Assembly (NCBI GenBank): GCA_013365325.1
Contig: JABVXV010000002.1
Coordinates: 1,149,294-1,213,293, forward strand
Length of the DNA: 64,000 nt
From: Dipetalonema caudispina
Lineage: Eukaryota > Nematoda > Chromadorea > Rhabditida > Onchocercidae
Direction of reading: 5' to 3'
Part shown: piece after piece, positions 12,621 to 49,665 of the stretch
Layout: every line of letters begins with the position of its first letter
How positions within the stretch are numbered: the stretch's first letter is position 1
Made by a program: the position numbers and the translations under genes
The notes under the pieces: model-generated
Told to the model about the DNA's origin: nothing
Databases searched by the model: none
Seen by the model: the letters and a program-made list of their open reading frames with translations, nothing else

Positions 12621-15152
12621 ATTTGATTTCTTTGTTCAAATTGCTTTTCTTTCTTTTTTCATGACCAATCCTGCTGGTTATCTGGGTACAAAACTATTAA
12701 AAATTGGTGTTGATGTTTTGTTGTTCTATTGTATTTATTCAGTTTGTAAAAGATTTCGTTTAAAGAAACATTAAAATTATTGAGTGATTATATTTCAAAG
12801 ATTCATATGCAAAATCCAGTTAATATTTGTCCTCGTTACATATAATCGCCATTTCCAAAGAATTTTTCAGAGAGAAAGGTACTTAATTTTTCATCTTCAT
12901 TCTTGTTTGCTCAAAATCCTAAATATTTCAAAAGTTACCAGATTTAGTGTTGTGAATAATTTAATGAGCCTATACGCAATCTCGGTTATATAGATTTCAC
13001 ATTTTTCCGATAATGGATGTATTTGCTTCTTAGTAATGTGATTTGATTTGCTAATTCTTGTTCAACATATCCAATAAAGCTGTTTTTGAGAGTCTGTTTG
13101 CAGACTTACACTGCATGTATTCTGAATCCATTCAAAAACTCAAGAGAATTCGAAAAAAAGCGACCTTTTCAGGTTGTCAAGATTATTAGAAAGTTGTATG
13201 TTGTGGAGGAGATTAGATCTAGTGAAAGAAGCGAGTTAGCAGTTCTGTGAATCGTTCGTTGATTGATCGTTTTTCTGTTTGCAAGTGATCTGATTAGTTT
13301 ATAGTTACTACTTTTTGTTAGACGCTTTAATTGTAAGGGATAATTTCTTTGGTGTAAGAAAAAATGCGGGCATTGAAATGAGAATTTCAGACAGAAATGT
13401 TTTGGGAGGAAGGGATACAATCGAATGAAGTTAAAATACATGTGAAATTTGTTTTCACATTTTTTAGTTAGTTAAGTTCCTTGAATCCAGTTCAATTCAA
13501 AAATTTCAAACCCATCGAAAGTTTTTTCTGTTAATTATAAGCTGACTGGGATAATAGGATGATCTTTCTTTCCTAGGAAAATTTAACTGAATCCATTCAC
13601 AAATGATATTATGAAATCAAATTAGCCAATCTTTTCGTTAGACCATTGTTCGTTGATCTTTCCGCTTCTCCCTTGTCCCAGGCAAGAATGTGCTACGAAG
13701 TGTTATAAAGTCAAAGGCTACTTTAAAATGTATGATTATCTTTTTTCACAAAATTTTGCTGAACTCTGATTTTTACTGCTAAATGAAAGATACTTCATAC
13801 AGACAACAGCTGTTCGGCAACATCTGAAACTTTCAATGGATTAGATTGATGGATACCATTGTTGAAAGGATGCAGTTTAGCCTCCTCCCCATCTCAATTA
13901 ACCTCTAACTTTGAAGCTTACGTACTGATATAAAGTGTGCAGGATGACTCCACTCCTCTGAAGAATTAGCTCCTCATATCTAGTTTGTTTCAATTACTCT
14001 TATTACTACCACTGCAATCTTCCTCTTCCTTTTTATAAGTATATCAATACGATGTCTCTTCTTTCTATCATATCATCTCTAAATTAATTACAAAATTAGC
14101 ATTTGCAATTTCGATTTAATACTGGTGCACTCAAGCCAGCTTTATTTGCAAAAAGTCATGAATTTTAGAAAGCATTTAATTATCAAATTTTGGGCCAATT
14201 TTTTGCTTTTCAATTGAAATTCATATGAGCTTGAAACGTTCATAATAGAATTACGACATTGACAACAGTTGCGATATAATAATATGAAATCATCATCACC
14301 TCACATCAGCTTTATCATTTCTATATCATAAGAAATTCCTGATGAATCCTCTCATTCTGTTTGCATTTGCAACTGTGAAACATTCGGGTTTGAGGTTCAG
14401 TTTGCTTTTAAATAATACTTCAATCCGGCCTGATATGAAAAAATTTCTGCAGGATATTGGTTTCTCACTCCAGCACATCATTGTTTTCGTCTTTTTTTTT
14501 TTCTCTGTTAAGTTTTTCTTCAACTTGATAAAGTTATTGTCAAAAATTTATAGAGAAAAAAAGAATTCTAATGGAATGTTTGTATGAGCGGAGATTTCGA
14601 TCTGTGCATCACTTCAATCAGTCAAATTGCTATTAGATTAAATCAAGCTATTGCACGGGAAATCACGTCATAGTTATTATATGCAAGCTAATACAGCTAA
14701 TAATTCATCACTCTTATCGCCCCATTCCTCATTTTTTATGGCAAACAATTTCTATCAACAACTCAGGGAATGCAAATGTTTGTTACTGTAGAGATAGCTG
14801 AATGCTATAAATTAGTAGTGCCAGTTTTATGGTACCTTACGACGCTATGAAATGAATTCTATTACCAACAACTATGTTATTTTTGATTGCAGAGCCATTT
14901 TTTTTTTAGATACAGAAAGCTTAAATACGCAGGGAGAAGAAAGTTAAGTGCTTATTTGCCATGTTGCTATTTCGAGTAAAAATTTGTTGAATGTGATATT
15001 CATGCGAAATACGCCATTTCCCTTCGACTTGTCTAACAATCTTTTTATCGAATAAATGAATTTACAGTGACAACTTGATGAAACTGTAATTAAATACTCC
15101 CATATTTCTCAATATCATTTTACTGTTACCTCATATTCATGCGAATCGATTG

Positions 15153-15195
15153 TTACCAAAATGATGACCAATAATTAGGATCATCATTTTGGTAA
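15153..15195. repeat. Perfect 15-bp inverted repeat with 13-base loop
   Basis: The left arm TTACCAAAATGATGA at 15153-15167 is the exact reverse complement of 15181-15195, with 13 bases between. It could form a hairpin in DNA or RNA. It lies about 430 bases upstream of the far-1 ATG. No flanking target-site duplication is evident. Confidence 0.85.
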
Positions 15196-15584
15196 AATTT
15201 AAAAAATACATAAATGTGACATTAATATCTAAAATCTTTGCTACTAAAGCCATAACTTTATGATTTTAGAGAGTCCCCATAAATATAACTTTTCAGGTCC
15301 GAAGCCTAGGCTCTTTCCTGACTTGTTACTGCCAATGTATAGAAATGGATAATACATCATAGAATGAAATCACTAAATTTGAACTTATATCTATCCATAT
15401 TTCCCTCCTCCTTTATTCACTTACTTCTCTATAAATAGAGAAAAAAGAATACTGTCCCCTCTTATAAAGTTAGTATTAAAGCGCTAAACTTTTCCAAAAA
15501 CGTCATTAGGAGAAATTTAATTTGTATGAGTTACACTTTTCCATTGGCCTTATAATATTGAATTTGTCATCTGAGTTACTATAA

Positions 15585-15591
15585 TCTGCAG
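15585..15591 (+). promoter_or_regulatory. Probable spliced-leader acceptor for far-1
   Basis: The acceptor-like TCTGCAG ends at 15591, 30 bases before the far-1 ATG at 15622. I see no upstream coding exon that would splice here, so SL trans-splicing is the likelier use. This is inference from position. Confidence 0.5.
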
Positions 15592-15621
15592 GCAGTCAAA
15601 AAACTTTCGTGGATAATTAAA

Positions 15622-17123
15622 ATGTATCACCAATTGATTTTGCTGACACTAATTGGTACCACTATGGCAAATGTTATTCCTTTTTCTATGAGTAATATTC
15701 CGGATGAGTATAAAGGTATGTGAAATATAGAGTATAAATAAAGGTAAAGAGTATAAAGATTAATAAGATCCACAAAATCTTTTTATATACTTTATATTCT
15801 TTTCTTTACAATTAATTAAGAACCCATAAATTTCGCAAATTCCACATTTTATAAAAATTCGTAGACTTATTTCAATTAGACATAATTAAGACCTGTAAAA
15901 TACTTTCATATTGGTAAGTAATTCCATTCTCTAAATTCATAAAGTTTGTTATATGATGGATTGCTTAAAGTAATCATATTGAAAGGGAAAGTTTATAAAC
16001 TTTCGACTTTCCTTGTAACAAAAAAATTTAATTGAATAAAGTCACTAAATAAAGTTTGTAATATTTGCAGAATTTATACCGGAAGAAGTGAAGAATTTCT
16101 ACAAGGATCTGACACCGGATGACAAGCAGATTCTTCGTGAATTAGCAAGCAAACATGCAACGTTTGCAAATGAAGATGCTGCACTGGAAGCGCTCAAAGA
16201 CAAATCCGATAAACTCTACAAAAAAGCGGTGGAACTACGAAATTTCGTGAAAGCAAAAATTGACAGCTTAAAGCCAGACGCTAAAGCATTTGTCGATGAG
16301 GTACTCATACATTTTCCCACCACAAATACCAAATGTTTTTTACTTTTCTCACTCCGACTTCCTCTTTTCATTTTATACCAAAGCTCGATTCCAATTCACT
16401 TCTTAACATTCACTTCAATAGTTCAAATTTCCTGTTGCTTCAGGAATATTAATTAATCAAACAAAAAAAAAAAAAAAGTAATGCAATCAATTCCATTCCT
16501 ACTTTCATGTTGTACTGAATTTTGTTGAGTTTATTTCATTAGTTTCATCTAACATTTGTTTTCATCATTTCTTTTAAATCATATTTCAAAATCAAAGTTT
16601 CCATTTAACGTGGAAATAACCAATCAGATCTTGTAGTAGAATGAGGCTTATTAATTAAAAAATCTTAATTTATGAATGTGACATTAAAATGATCAAAATT
16701 TAAGGTAATCGCCAAGGCACGATCACTGCGACCTGAAGATGGGCAAAAGCTTGATATGGAAAAAATTAAGCAAGCAGCTCGAGATGTTATCAACAAATAT
16801 CAAGCGCTCAGTGAAGAAACAAAGGAAGAACTGAAAGTAACATTCCCTCACACCGCCAAAATTATCAGCAGTGAGCTTTTTTATAAAATTTATAATTTGT
16901 GGTGATGTCTTGAGTGCTGAGGAATGTCAGTGTAAGATCTTCTGTAACTCATGCTTTGTGTCAAATCAAATGTTCTGAAACTCACTTTCCACGAGAATAT
17001 TTTCGGGTATTTGGAATTATGTATCCGCTTGTACGATCAAATCATTGACTCTAATATCTTGTCAAGAATATTTCAGACGAGAAATTCAAAAGGATCGCAA
17101 ATAGCTTTCTACAAAAGAACTAG
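15622..17123 (+). CDS. far-1: Secreted fatty-acid and retinol-binding protein FAR-1 (Ov20 family)
   Basis: Four exons (15622-15715, 16071-16300, 16705-16870, 17077-17123) join in frame to 537 bases, giving 178 residues, the usual length for filarial FAR-1. A hydrophobic signal peptide of about 16 residues is followed by NVIPFSMSNIP and then the helical segment containing EFIPEEVKNFYKDLTPDD. The C-terminus is NEKFKRIANSFLQKN. The all-helical FAR family is unique to nematodes and binds fatty acids and retinol in a hydrophobic cavity. Filarial members are released by the parasite and are strongly antigenic (Ov20 in Onchocerca). The last exon supplies only 15 residues and sits 206 bases beyond exon 3. 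The gene is convergent with Ku70. Confidence 0.96.
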
Positions 17124-17632
17124 AGAAGTTTGATCGCCAGAAACATTGATAATTTATCTGCTACTTTTTGTTGTATGTCACAACTACTTGAAAAGTACAT
17201 TTTCGGATAAACACAGCATTGTTAGAATTTAATTAAATTGTTGGATTCATTTCTCAACTTTTTATTTTGATCAGTACTGTTCACATAAACTATTCGTCTA
17301 CGCAATGCATTACCTTTCACATGTCATTATCTGATCAGAAAGAGAAAAGCTGTACAAGTAAACAGTGAAGGAGTTATCAGAACTGAAGAGAAATCTAATC
17401 TATTGCTAATCGACAATTCAAAAACTAAAACTATGGAACTCAAAACAAGATCTACATATAGAAAAGATTACTGAATAATTATCCTGATCTAAACACATTT
17501 GAAAATAGAGGTGAACTGTTTAAGGTAATTTCTAAAAAGTTCGATTCCACAACCAGGATACGTTTTTTTCTGAATCCAGCAACAATTAAGCCAATCAGAT
17601 TTATAGACACATCGTTAATGATAAGATAGAAT
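17124..17632. other. Convergent intergenic region between far-1 and Ku70
   Basis: About 500 bases that hold the 3' UTRs of two converging genes. No additional exon or RNA gene is recognised. Confidence 0.5.
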
Positions 17633-20600
17633 TCACAGGTTTTTGTAGTATTTCTCGATTGCATCAATGATATCCACCTTTTTGGCATATGATTTCACGG
17701 GAATAAGCTCTTCTGTTGCTTTCTTTTTTAGCTCCACCACCGTCATTTTTTCCAGCTGAATTTTGTAATGTTTAGAAAAAACAAGTGTAAATAGTTATTT
17801 CTAAACAACATTAATTAAATCACAAAAAAACATTTGTTACATTTGAAATAATTTTTGGGCGAACCATATATCAAACAAAACTAGTATTTTAATTTACCAA
17901 GTGATTGTTCGCCAAATACAACAAGCTTTCGTCCGTCATTTTCTTCTTCTTTGTATCCCGCGTGCTACCTGTTTAGTAAATAAATAATTATTTGAAAATT
18001 TTGCTAGTGACCTTAGACATTTTCTTTTTTACAAAAAACATCTTCACCACTAAAGCGAAAAAATTTCGGAACAAAGATAAATGGAAGCGGCTGCAAGCAG
18101 AAATGTGGAAATGCAAGACAAAGAGTTAGATCCAACATATAAATCCTTTAAAACTAACTTATCTCGCCAGTTTTCTTCGCTTTCTTACTGCATTTCTGCT
18201 CCGAATTACAACTATCAGGAAGTAAGCAGGAACGAAATTCGTCCAATTCCTTTTCCACTCGTTTTCGGAAATCATCATACACAAAATATGGCTCTAGACT
18301 ATTAATTTTTTACAACAGAGTTCTAAAATATCCTAGAATATTACATGAATACTGACATCAATTCACTGGACTAAAGTTGGTCAGTTTAAGTTTCCTAGTG
18401 TTCTAATAATGCTCTATGCAATAAGTCAACTGTTTATAGCACTGTTACTAGAGCATCAAAATATTTTCTAAAAAACTTTATACCTATCTCACACTCAGCT
18501 CAATGAATTATTTGCTTGTTGAGTAACTGCAAAGACACGGCCAAGCACGTTAGTCTATAGACAAGGCTTGCGATACTAATCGTTTTATCGTTCATTTTAA
18601 TAAATTTATAAATACAAAAAACATACGAATCTGATCTTGAACTTCCGGTACTTCATCATAATCCAGAGCCAAAGCTTCAATTACTTTGTAATGCTTCTGC
18701 AATACTGGAAAGTAACGGATATGATGCTTTGAATATTTTGAAGGAAAAATAATACTGGTATGTTTAAAATGATATTCCCCACAAACAACTTGGTGTCTTT
18801 TTTTTTGTCAAAATAATGGAAAAAACACGAATTGACTAACCTGGATTATAAAATTTTTCGGGGAAATAACTAGTTGTGAGCTTTTTAACCAATTTTTTTG
18901 CCGCTTCAATCTGTTCTTCTGACGCTAGAAATTGATCATATTACTCTCGTAAAAACTAAAACTTTCGTAACCTACACATTTCAAATCCTGAGTAGTCATC
19001 ATGTTTTTCTATTGCTTATGTATTCTTTCACATTGTTTACAAACATGACTTTAACCGGAACTAATCAAATACAACTCCAATCAAAAAGTATAAAATACTC
19101 ACCAGCTGGCCATTCACCGTCCGGATGAGTCATCTGTTCGCTGAGATCACGTTTATCTTCTGTAAATGGTAAATACACCAGATGAAACCCAGGATAACAA
19201 AATTTTGAGGTGAACTCGCCCTAAATATATACCGATTACAGCAAGCGTATGGAAATTAATTTCTTTTAAGAAAGACTAAGTAAAGGAAGACGCAGGTTTC
19301 CATGCATGAGCATAAAAAAACCTTTGAACTATCCTCAGTAATGTACGTCTGTGGCACTAAAGCGACAAGTTTTGGCGGAACATTAGCTTTTTGGGTATAT
19401 CGACAAATAATCATTTTCTTCTGCTTCATGCAAACTTCATAAAGAGTACGGTACATTCGAACAGAACCCAAAATATCCTGGAACCAGAATCAAACAAAAT
19501 ACTTTTCGCTTTAGTCAAGATCCCTGGTCAAATTTCTTCATCTCAATCAGATTTAAATCAATTTTTTTGTGAGGACTACGCCGAAAACTAAATTCCACAA
19601 CTATTGTATTTTTTTGTAACGCATTTTTATCAGATTTTTCAAACCACTCATTAAATCTTCCTATTCAGTGAATGTAAAAGATGAACATTTATTTACCTTT
19701 TCAAGGGGATAAACAAACTGTGAGCTTCGAACGTGATGTGTGATTTTAAGGTAAGAAAGAGGTTTAAATCCGAGCAACAATATACCTGTAAATGATATTT
19801 CAATCATAAAACGAAAACTGAAGAATGCTAAGGAATAAACAAATAATTGCTACCAACTCTTTCCTTCAAGAAGTGGAATGATCGAAACCATACAACAGTG
19901 TATCAAAATACTGTTAACAAAAACGTCCGCTTTAAAAATAACCGATTTTAACCATCTTTTCCTATTGCTTGAAAAATGATAAAGGAAGTAGAAAAATTTA
20001 AAACCTGGCGGTGTCAACCTTCGCAAATTTTCGATCTCATCTGCGGATAGATTAATAACTTCACCTCCAATTTGTCGTTTTCGAATAATTTCGTTATCAA
20101 GTATTGGTATTTCCTCATCAGTCTTAACAAGAAAGAATTATTCAAAATATGATTGGAAAACCTTGGAAATGAATTTTCTTTGTATTTAAAGAGAACACTG
20201 GGAAGAAATTGTAATTCAAGCTACCACAACTTTATTAAGTCAAAGAAAAGTTTTGGAAGGGTCTAAATTACAAACCTCTTTATTTACATATATATGTGAC
20301 CGCTGCATAATTTCATTTTTTTCGGCATTTAGAATCGCAGGCTGAGGAATCTTCTCTGAGCGTAGTAAGGAGTAGCTGAAAAGTTACCATTTTAGCAAAT
20401 GCATCATAAATAATCATAAAATAATCGAATATGAAGGAGAACAACACAAACATTCCAACTGAAAATTTCAGTCCATTTCCGAGTTCGAAATCCATGCCTG
20501 CTATATTTCGACGTGCGTACTGCTTTCGTGGTATGCTACAAAACAGATAAGTTAACATGGAAGCAATTTACTTGTTTCAAAGTCTTTATTAAATAATCAT

Positions 20601-22339
20601 GGAAAGAGAAGCAAATATAAATAAATGTAGAAATTTATTGCAAAAATTGTTTAAAATGAACTCTTTTTCCAGTTCGCTGATATTTTCGAGATTTTTTTCA
20701 ACATTAGGATCCAGTTGTTCCTGAAATAAACATAATAGCAAGAAAAAACTTCTAAAAAGTCAAGCAAAAATAGCCACAGCACAGAAAGTCAAACAACAGC
20801 GATACCAACAATGTTCAACAAATTTTTTTGTATTCAATATCATCGAAACTTACCAAAACATTGAATACAAATGTATCGCCTTCAGCAGTAAGTGGATAGA
20901 TTGAAAGCTCTGCATCATGACTGCGAAGGTCATCGGCATTTTTGCAAGCGGAGATACGATGCTGATTATTTGTACCAAACAGATTCGTTTCGTTGGTAAA
21001 CAGATAAACTGTTCGTTTTCGGAAATAAGGTCTGCAATTTGACACATGACTAAAATATAAAAAATGATCAATGTTAAATTTTTCAGAAGCTTGTAGGCAA
21101 AATCAACGCTAAAAATTTAAACTAACAACTTTGAAGAGAATCAGAGAAACCTACGTCCGAGAAGTTACTCTTTTGATGCATAAAAACAGTACTTCGCTAT
21201 AATCACAACGACCATGTCCACCATATATCTCCTTGAAAGCTGACAATATATTCTCTACAAATAAATTTGAATTTAAACTTCCAACATTGGGAATTAGAAA
21301 ACCAATTACAAATTAAGGAACCGAATTAGAAAACTATTATAAAGCTAAATGAAAGTGAAATAAGTTGAATTAAAAAAAGACAATGTACTACTAATAGTTA
21401 AACATTAGACTCTGTTCTAAGGATCAAATATGATTCTAAAATGGATAAAAAATTATACAGGGAATTTTCGTAATAAAACCAATGAAAAAAGATACCTGAT
21501 TTCAGTAACTGATCTAATTCTTTGATTCGTTCAGCTGATACTTCTTCGACTTCTTGCATAATGTATACATGGTCAATTGAATGCGACTTGATTTGCTGAA
21601 AACACTCCTATTGCTCAAAAGTACTTCTAGGTTCTGAGTTTGACGACCTATCACATGTTTTTAAATGTTTTAGGAGAATGATATCTTTTTAGTTCGTGCT
21701 GAATCTATAAGTCACTGAAAATTTTATTCTAAAAGAATAAAGCAAAAAGTGTATTTTAAAGTACACACTTTAAGCATCTTTTCAGCTCTCGTTTTTTTTT
21801 CTTTTTTCATACTGCTTTTCAGTTATTCAAAAAAATCTTCTACTTATTTCTAAAGCATATCATTCCAAAAACATTCCATCGTCACGTCTTGATGACGTTT
21901 GGAATGGATTTTGAAAGGTGTGGTTATCATAGGAAACTCTACGTTGACAAATATTATGATCAATGTTGAAAAAATTACAGTGTTTAGGAAGATGCAACAA
22001 GTATACTCTCCGAATGTTGAAGTTACCGCTTTGTTTATCATTTGTAAACGCATAATCTGAAAGAGTCACTACTGAGTAGCATATTACGAAGGCTTAATAA
22101 ATGATGGATAATATTAGGCGTAGTAAAAAAGTATGATCAATGCTGTAGACATAAGAAGATACTTTTAAAGCTCTTCGAAATGCACAGTCGTTATCTGAAT
22201 CATCATTCTCGTATTTCTCGAACATTTTGGGTGATGCATCAATAAGGAAAATAGTACATTTCTTGCCACCATCTGTTAATGCTGATGCAGAGGCTTCTCC
22301 AAAGTCATCGTCATCCATAAATTCATCATCCTCATCCAT
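17633..22339 (-). CDS. cku-70: Ku70 (XRCC6 homologue), DNA double-strand-break end binding
   Basis: Sixteen exons on the - strand: 22339-22163, 22056-21979, 21595-21496, 21254-21155, 21049-20854, 20720-20662, 20535-20452, 20375-20276, 20122-20005, 19785-19697, 19477-19347, 19221-19103, 18924-18841, 18704-18627, 17968-17898 and 17755-17633. They give about 568 residues. After an acidic N-terminus, IFLIDASPKMFE opens the vWA domain; VYLFTNE and GGHGRCDYSEVL follow. The beta-barrel shows LLLGFKPLSYLK, ICRYTQKANVPPKLVALVPQ and GFHLVYLPF, all aligning to human Ku70. The final 40 residues form a SAP motif (MTVVELKKKA). With Ku80 it encircles broken DNA ends for non-homologous end joining and telomere maintenance. 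The donor of exon 11 is uncertain: the stronger one after 19322 breaks the frame, while 19347 keeps it. ATG 22339 follows an acceptor-like TTTGCAG, suggesting trans-splicing. Confidence 0.93.
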
Positions 22340-23813
22340 CTCTGCAAATTGCTGAAGTAAGTAGTGTTGCACTTCATTGATATCAATTTCAACATCATCT
22401 TATCACTTCAGTGATAAGGCATGAAAGGAATGATAAATCGCATGATAATCTTCCTTCCTCTAATATTCATTATCCAATTCCATTTCTTACTTCCCATTTG
22501 TTTCTTTCATTTCTTTTCCCTCCGCTTTTCTATTCCATTTCGTCTAATCTTTTTAGCTTAATTCTATAACAATACAACAATTTTGTTAGATTTCAAACCG
22601 AATTAATCGTATTACTAATAAAATATCTTTTGAATCTTCCTTTAGCCATGACTCATCATCGGCTATTTAACCATTCCCGCCATCTTTTACGCCTTTACTC
22701 ATATCCTTTGTCAAGGTTGAAAAGTACAACTATTTGTTAGCTTTCCTTAACCTTCGTTATACAACACTCTCCTTCACGTCTAACAACGGTTTATCCTTAT
22801 TCCAGTTCAGGGATCTCAAATTGTGACCTTTGTCAGTCTCATTTTAATGACCGAAGTGCTCTCTGATCAGTATGAGAAACTGAAGACCGCCCATGATTGA
22901 ACACTGCCTTGTAAGTGGGACAACAGATGGGTTGATGGTGTCAAAGGATATGTGATGCATTCCTTGTGATACATCAATTGCTCACTACCATAATGTTTTT
23001 TTTATTATAAGCCCAGCTAGTCTTCTTTAAGATATTTCTTTGCTGATTTTACTTCTCTGAGATATTTGGTGAATAGAGAAAGAATGAGAAAGACAGACAA
23101 TTGTTAGGCATTGCTCATATCTCTCTTGTCCTTCTTTTATTTGGTCTGGTAGTTTTATTTTGTTCATTTAATTTAAACAGCAAATCATTAATCAGTCTGT
23201 TACAGATATGGGTTGTAGTGCAGCATTCGCAGAGGAAGTGACAGCTTAGTAAAATTTGACTCTTGAGAATAATTTAGGAAGAGAGAGTAGGATGACACTA
23301 TGCACTTCCTTTCTCTTCCCATCTCTCATCTATTTTTTCAAGACAAAAAATTGTAAGCCTCTCATTTACAGCAGCACATGTTGGTGTTGTATAAACGAAC
23401 CATTGATGAGATGAGTGTGCTGGTGCTGTTTTGTCAGCTGCCTTCACAATCTCTGTGTCGTCGTTATTATTTGATCAATTCAAAATCATAGTGGATTGGG
23501 TTGCAGGAATCTTATAAAGTCTCGTCTTTCAGAAGAGGAGATTGTATAATAAAGCACTAGACTAACGAATTGCCGGTCTATGATCAAGGAATCTGTACCG
23601 GTTTTTATCTGCTGTAGTGGTAAGGAAAGTGGTGAAGGGAAAAATTGTTGTGGAGCACTGGCTCCAGACTATCAAGTTTTGAAATACGGAATCACTTGGA
23701 GAAGTTTCATAGTAAAGTGTTATGTTCGATTTCATGTACTAAATGAATTATCGCTTTGTAATGTCAAGAAATTGAAACTTTAAATTGTACATTTTAGGGA
23801 ATGGTTTAGCCGG
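22340..23813. other. Divergent intergenic region between Ku70 and dhc-1
   Basis: A 1.47 kb region that should hold both promoters. It contains pyrimidine-rich stretches (around 22440-22600) but no motif I can name. A 67-codon + ORF at 23580-23783 shows no similarity. An acceptor-like sequence near the dhc-1 start is listed separately. Confidence 0.5.
23791..23797 (+). promoter_or_regulatory. Probable spliced-leader acceptor for dhc-1
   Basis: ATTTTAG ends at 23797, followed by GGAATGG and the coding ATG at 23814. The short distance and lack of an upstream coding exon suggest SL trans-splicing, although a cis-spliced 5' UTR intron cannot be excluded. Confidence 0.55.
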
Positions 23814-48458
<24,645 letters not shown>

Positions 48459-49665
48459 TTGTTTTAGACGTAAATGGTTTTGTTTTTAAATGCAATGAGA
48501 ATAAGGCAAGCAGTGATTACATAATAAATTAAGTACTAAATGAACAACAGTGGTACATCAGCTTGTAAGACAATATACTTCATTGTTTGCTTTGGTTATC
48601 GTGTCAGTAACCTGATGCGTCTTGGTTGTCCATCTATGTCTTTGCTTTTCAAATTACTTACTGAACGTACGAGGAATCACAACTTGGTTTTATGTCGACA
48701 TCTGACACAAAAATACAGCTGTGCTATTACCGTATTTTAAACTTATGTGAGTTGGCCAGTTAGTTTGTGGAATAACATGGACAAGGTTTAGATTTTGTAC
48801 AGTAGTATCAGTATGAACGATTATGCATTTTGAGCTTAGGTTCTTATTATCATACGTATGAATCTAATAATTCAATAGATGTAGTGACTTCACAAAGTTT
48901 TAAAAAGCTATCTCGGCATGGGGCAAAATCCAAATACGGAAAATTCGAATCATTTTGCAGACTTAATTTCAGAAGCTACAAATACTGCTTTAAGTAAATA
49001 GCAAATCTGTATTAACTCCTCTTTCCTGTACTTTTTGGTATTATAAAAAAATCACTGTCTTTTATTTCTTTTATGATATATTTTTCTGGCATATTACTGT
49101 ATTTTGTCCAATTTGAGGGTGGTATTGAATTGCTAATGCAAGCAAAAGAAGGCCGTTAAACCTCCATGTCCGGAATCCGTAACTAATGACAGTATAGAAG
49201 AGAAATAGAGGATGTGCTGGATAGGGTAGCCGGATTTGTGATATTTCAATCATTAGTACTGTTGGTTATTAGTGCAGTGTGTCAAGCTATGTTGGCACTG
49301 CTTGTACGTCGGACACAAAGTTCTGGAAATCATGATATCAACTACACTAAATCCATCGAGCAGTTAGATTGCAGATGGCTTAAAATCAAAACCAGAAAAA
49401 TTTAGTCAATAACGGGAATCCCAGGTAATATAACTACATCAATTTTTAGGAAGAAAAGCCCTATCAAGGCACAAAACAACCAATTTATCAGAGCCACATT
49501 AATAAGGAAATGGGTCAAAGTAGTTTCATATGTTCCTATCAGATGGAGGTCATTAAATATGGGAATACTTGACGTCGTACTTGGATTTGATTCCTTAAAA
49601 TTTGAGAGCCAGGTGTATTTACCAAAATAACTCTGTGGCTCTACTAGCAAATGATTAACTTTCAG
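48459..49665. other. Convergent intergenic region, dhc-1 and gos-28
   Basis: About 1.2 kb with the 3' ends of two converging genes. Short ORFs only; no further gene recognised. Confidence 0.5.
48523..48528 (+). promoter_or_regulatory. Candidate poly(A) signal AATAAA for dhc-1
   Basis: An exact AATAAA lies 65 bases past the TAA at 48456-48458, a usual distance for nematode 3' ends. Confidence 0.5.

Larger units (their letters stand above)
12499..15621. other. 3.1 kb intergenic stretch, no gene recognised
   Basis: AT-rich sequence between the transporter and far-1. Short ORFs on both strands (for example the 90-codon one on - at 13169-13441) show no recognisable similarity or splice structure. 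A perfect 15-bp inverted repeat sits at 15153-15195 and a likely trans-splice acceptor for far-1 just before 15592. The last few hundred bases presumably hold the far-1 promoter. Confidence 0.5.

Noticed and set aside
13169..13441. 90-codon ORF on the - strand between the transporter and far-1
   Set aside because: Composition follows the local AT-rich background, there is no recognisable similarity and no splice context; long chance ORFs are expected here.
18081..18305. 74-codon + ORF beginning MEAAASRNVEMQDKELDP
   Set aside because: It lies inside a Ku70 intron on the opposite strand, with no similarity and no gene structure.
17633..22339. Ku70 as a pseudogene because of the frame problem near 19200-19350
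   Set aside because: An alternative donor at 19347 keeps the frame, and all other exons, splice sites and the start and stop codons are intact.
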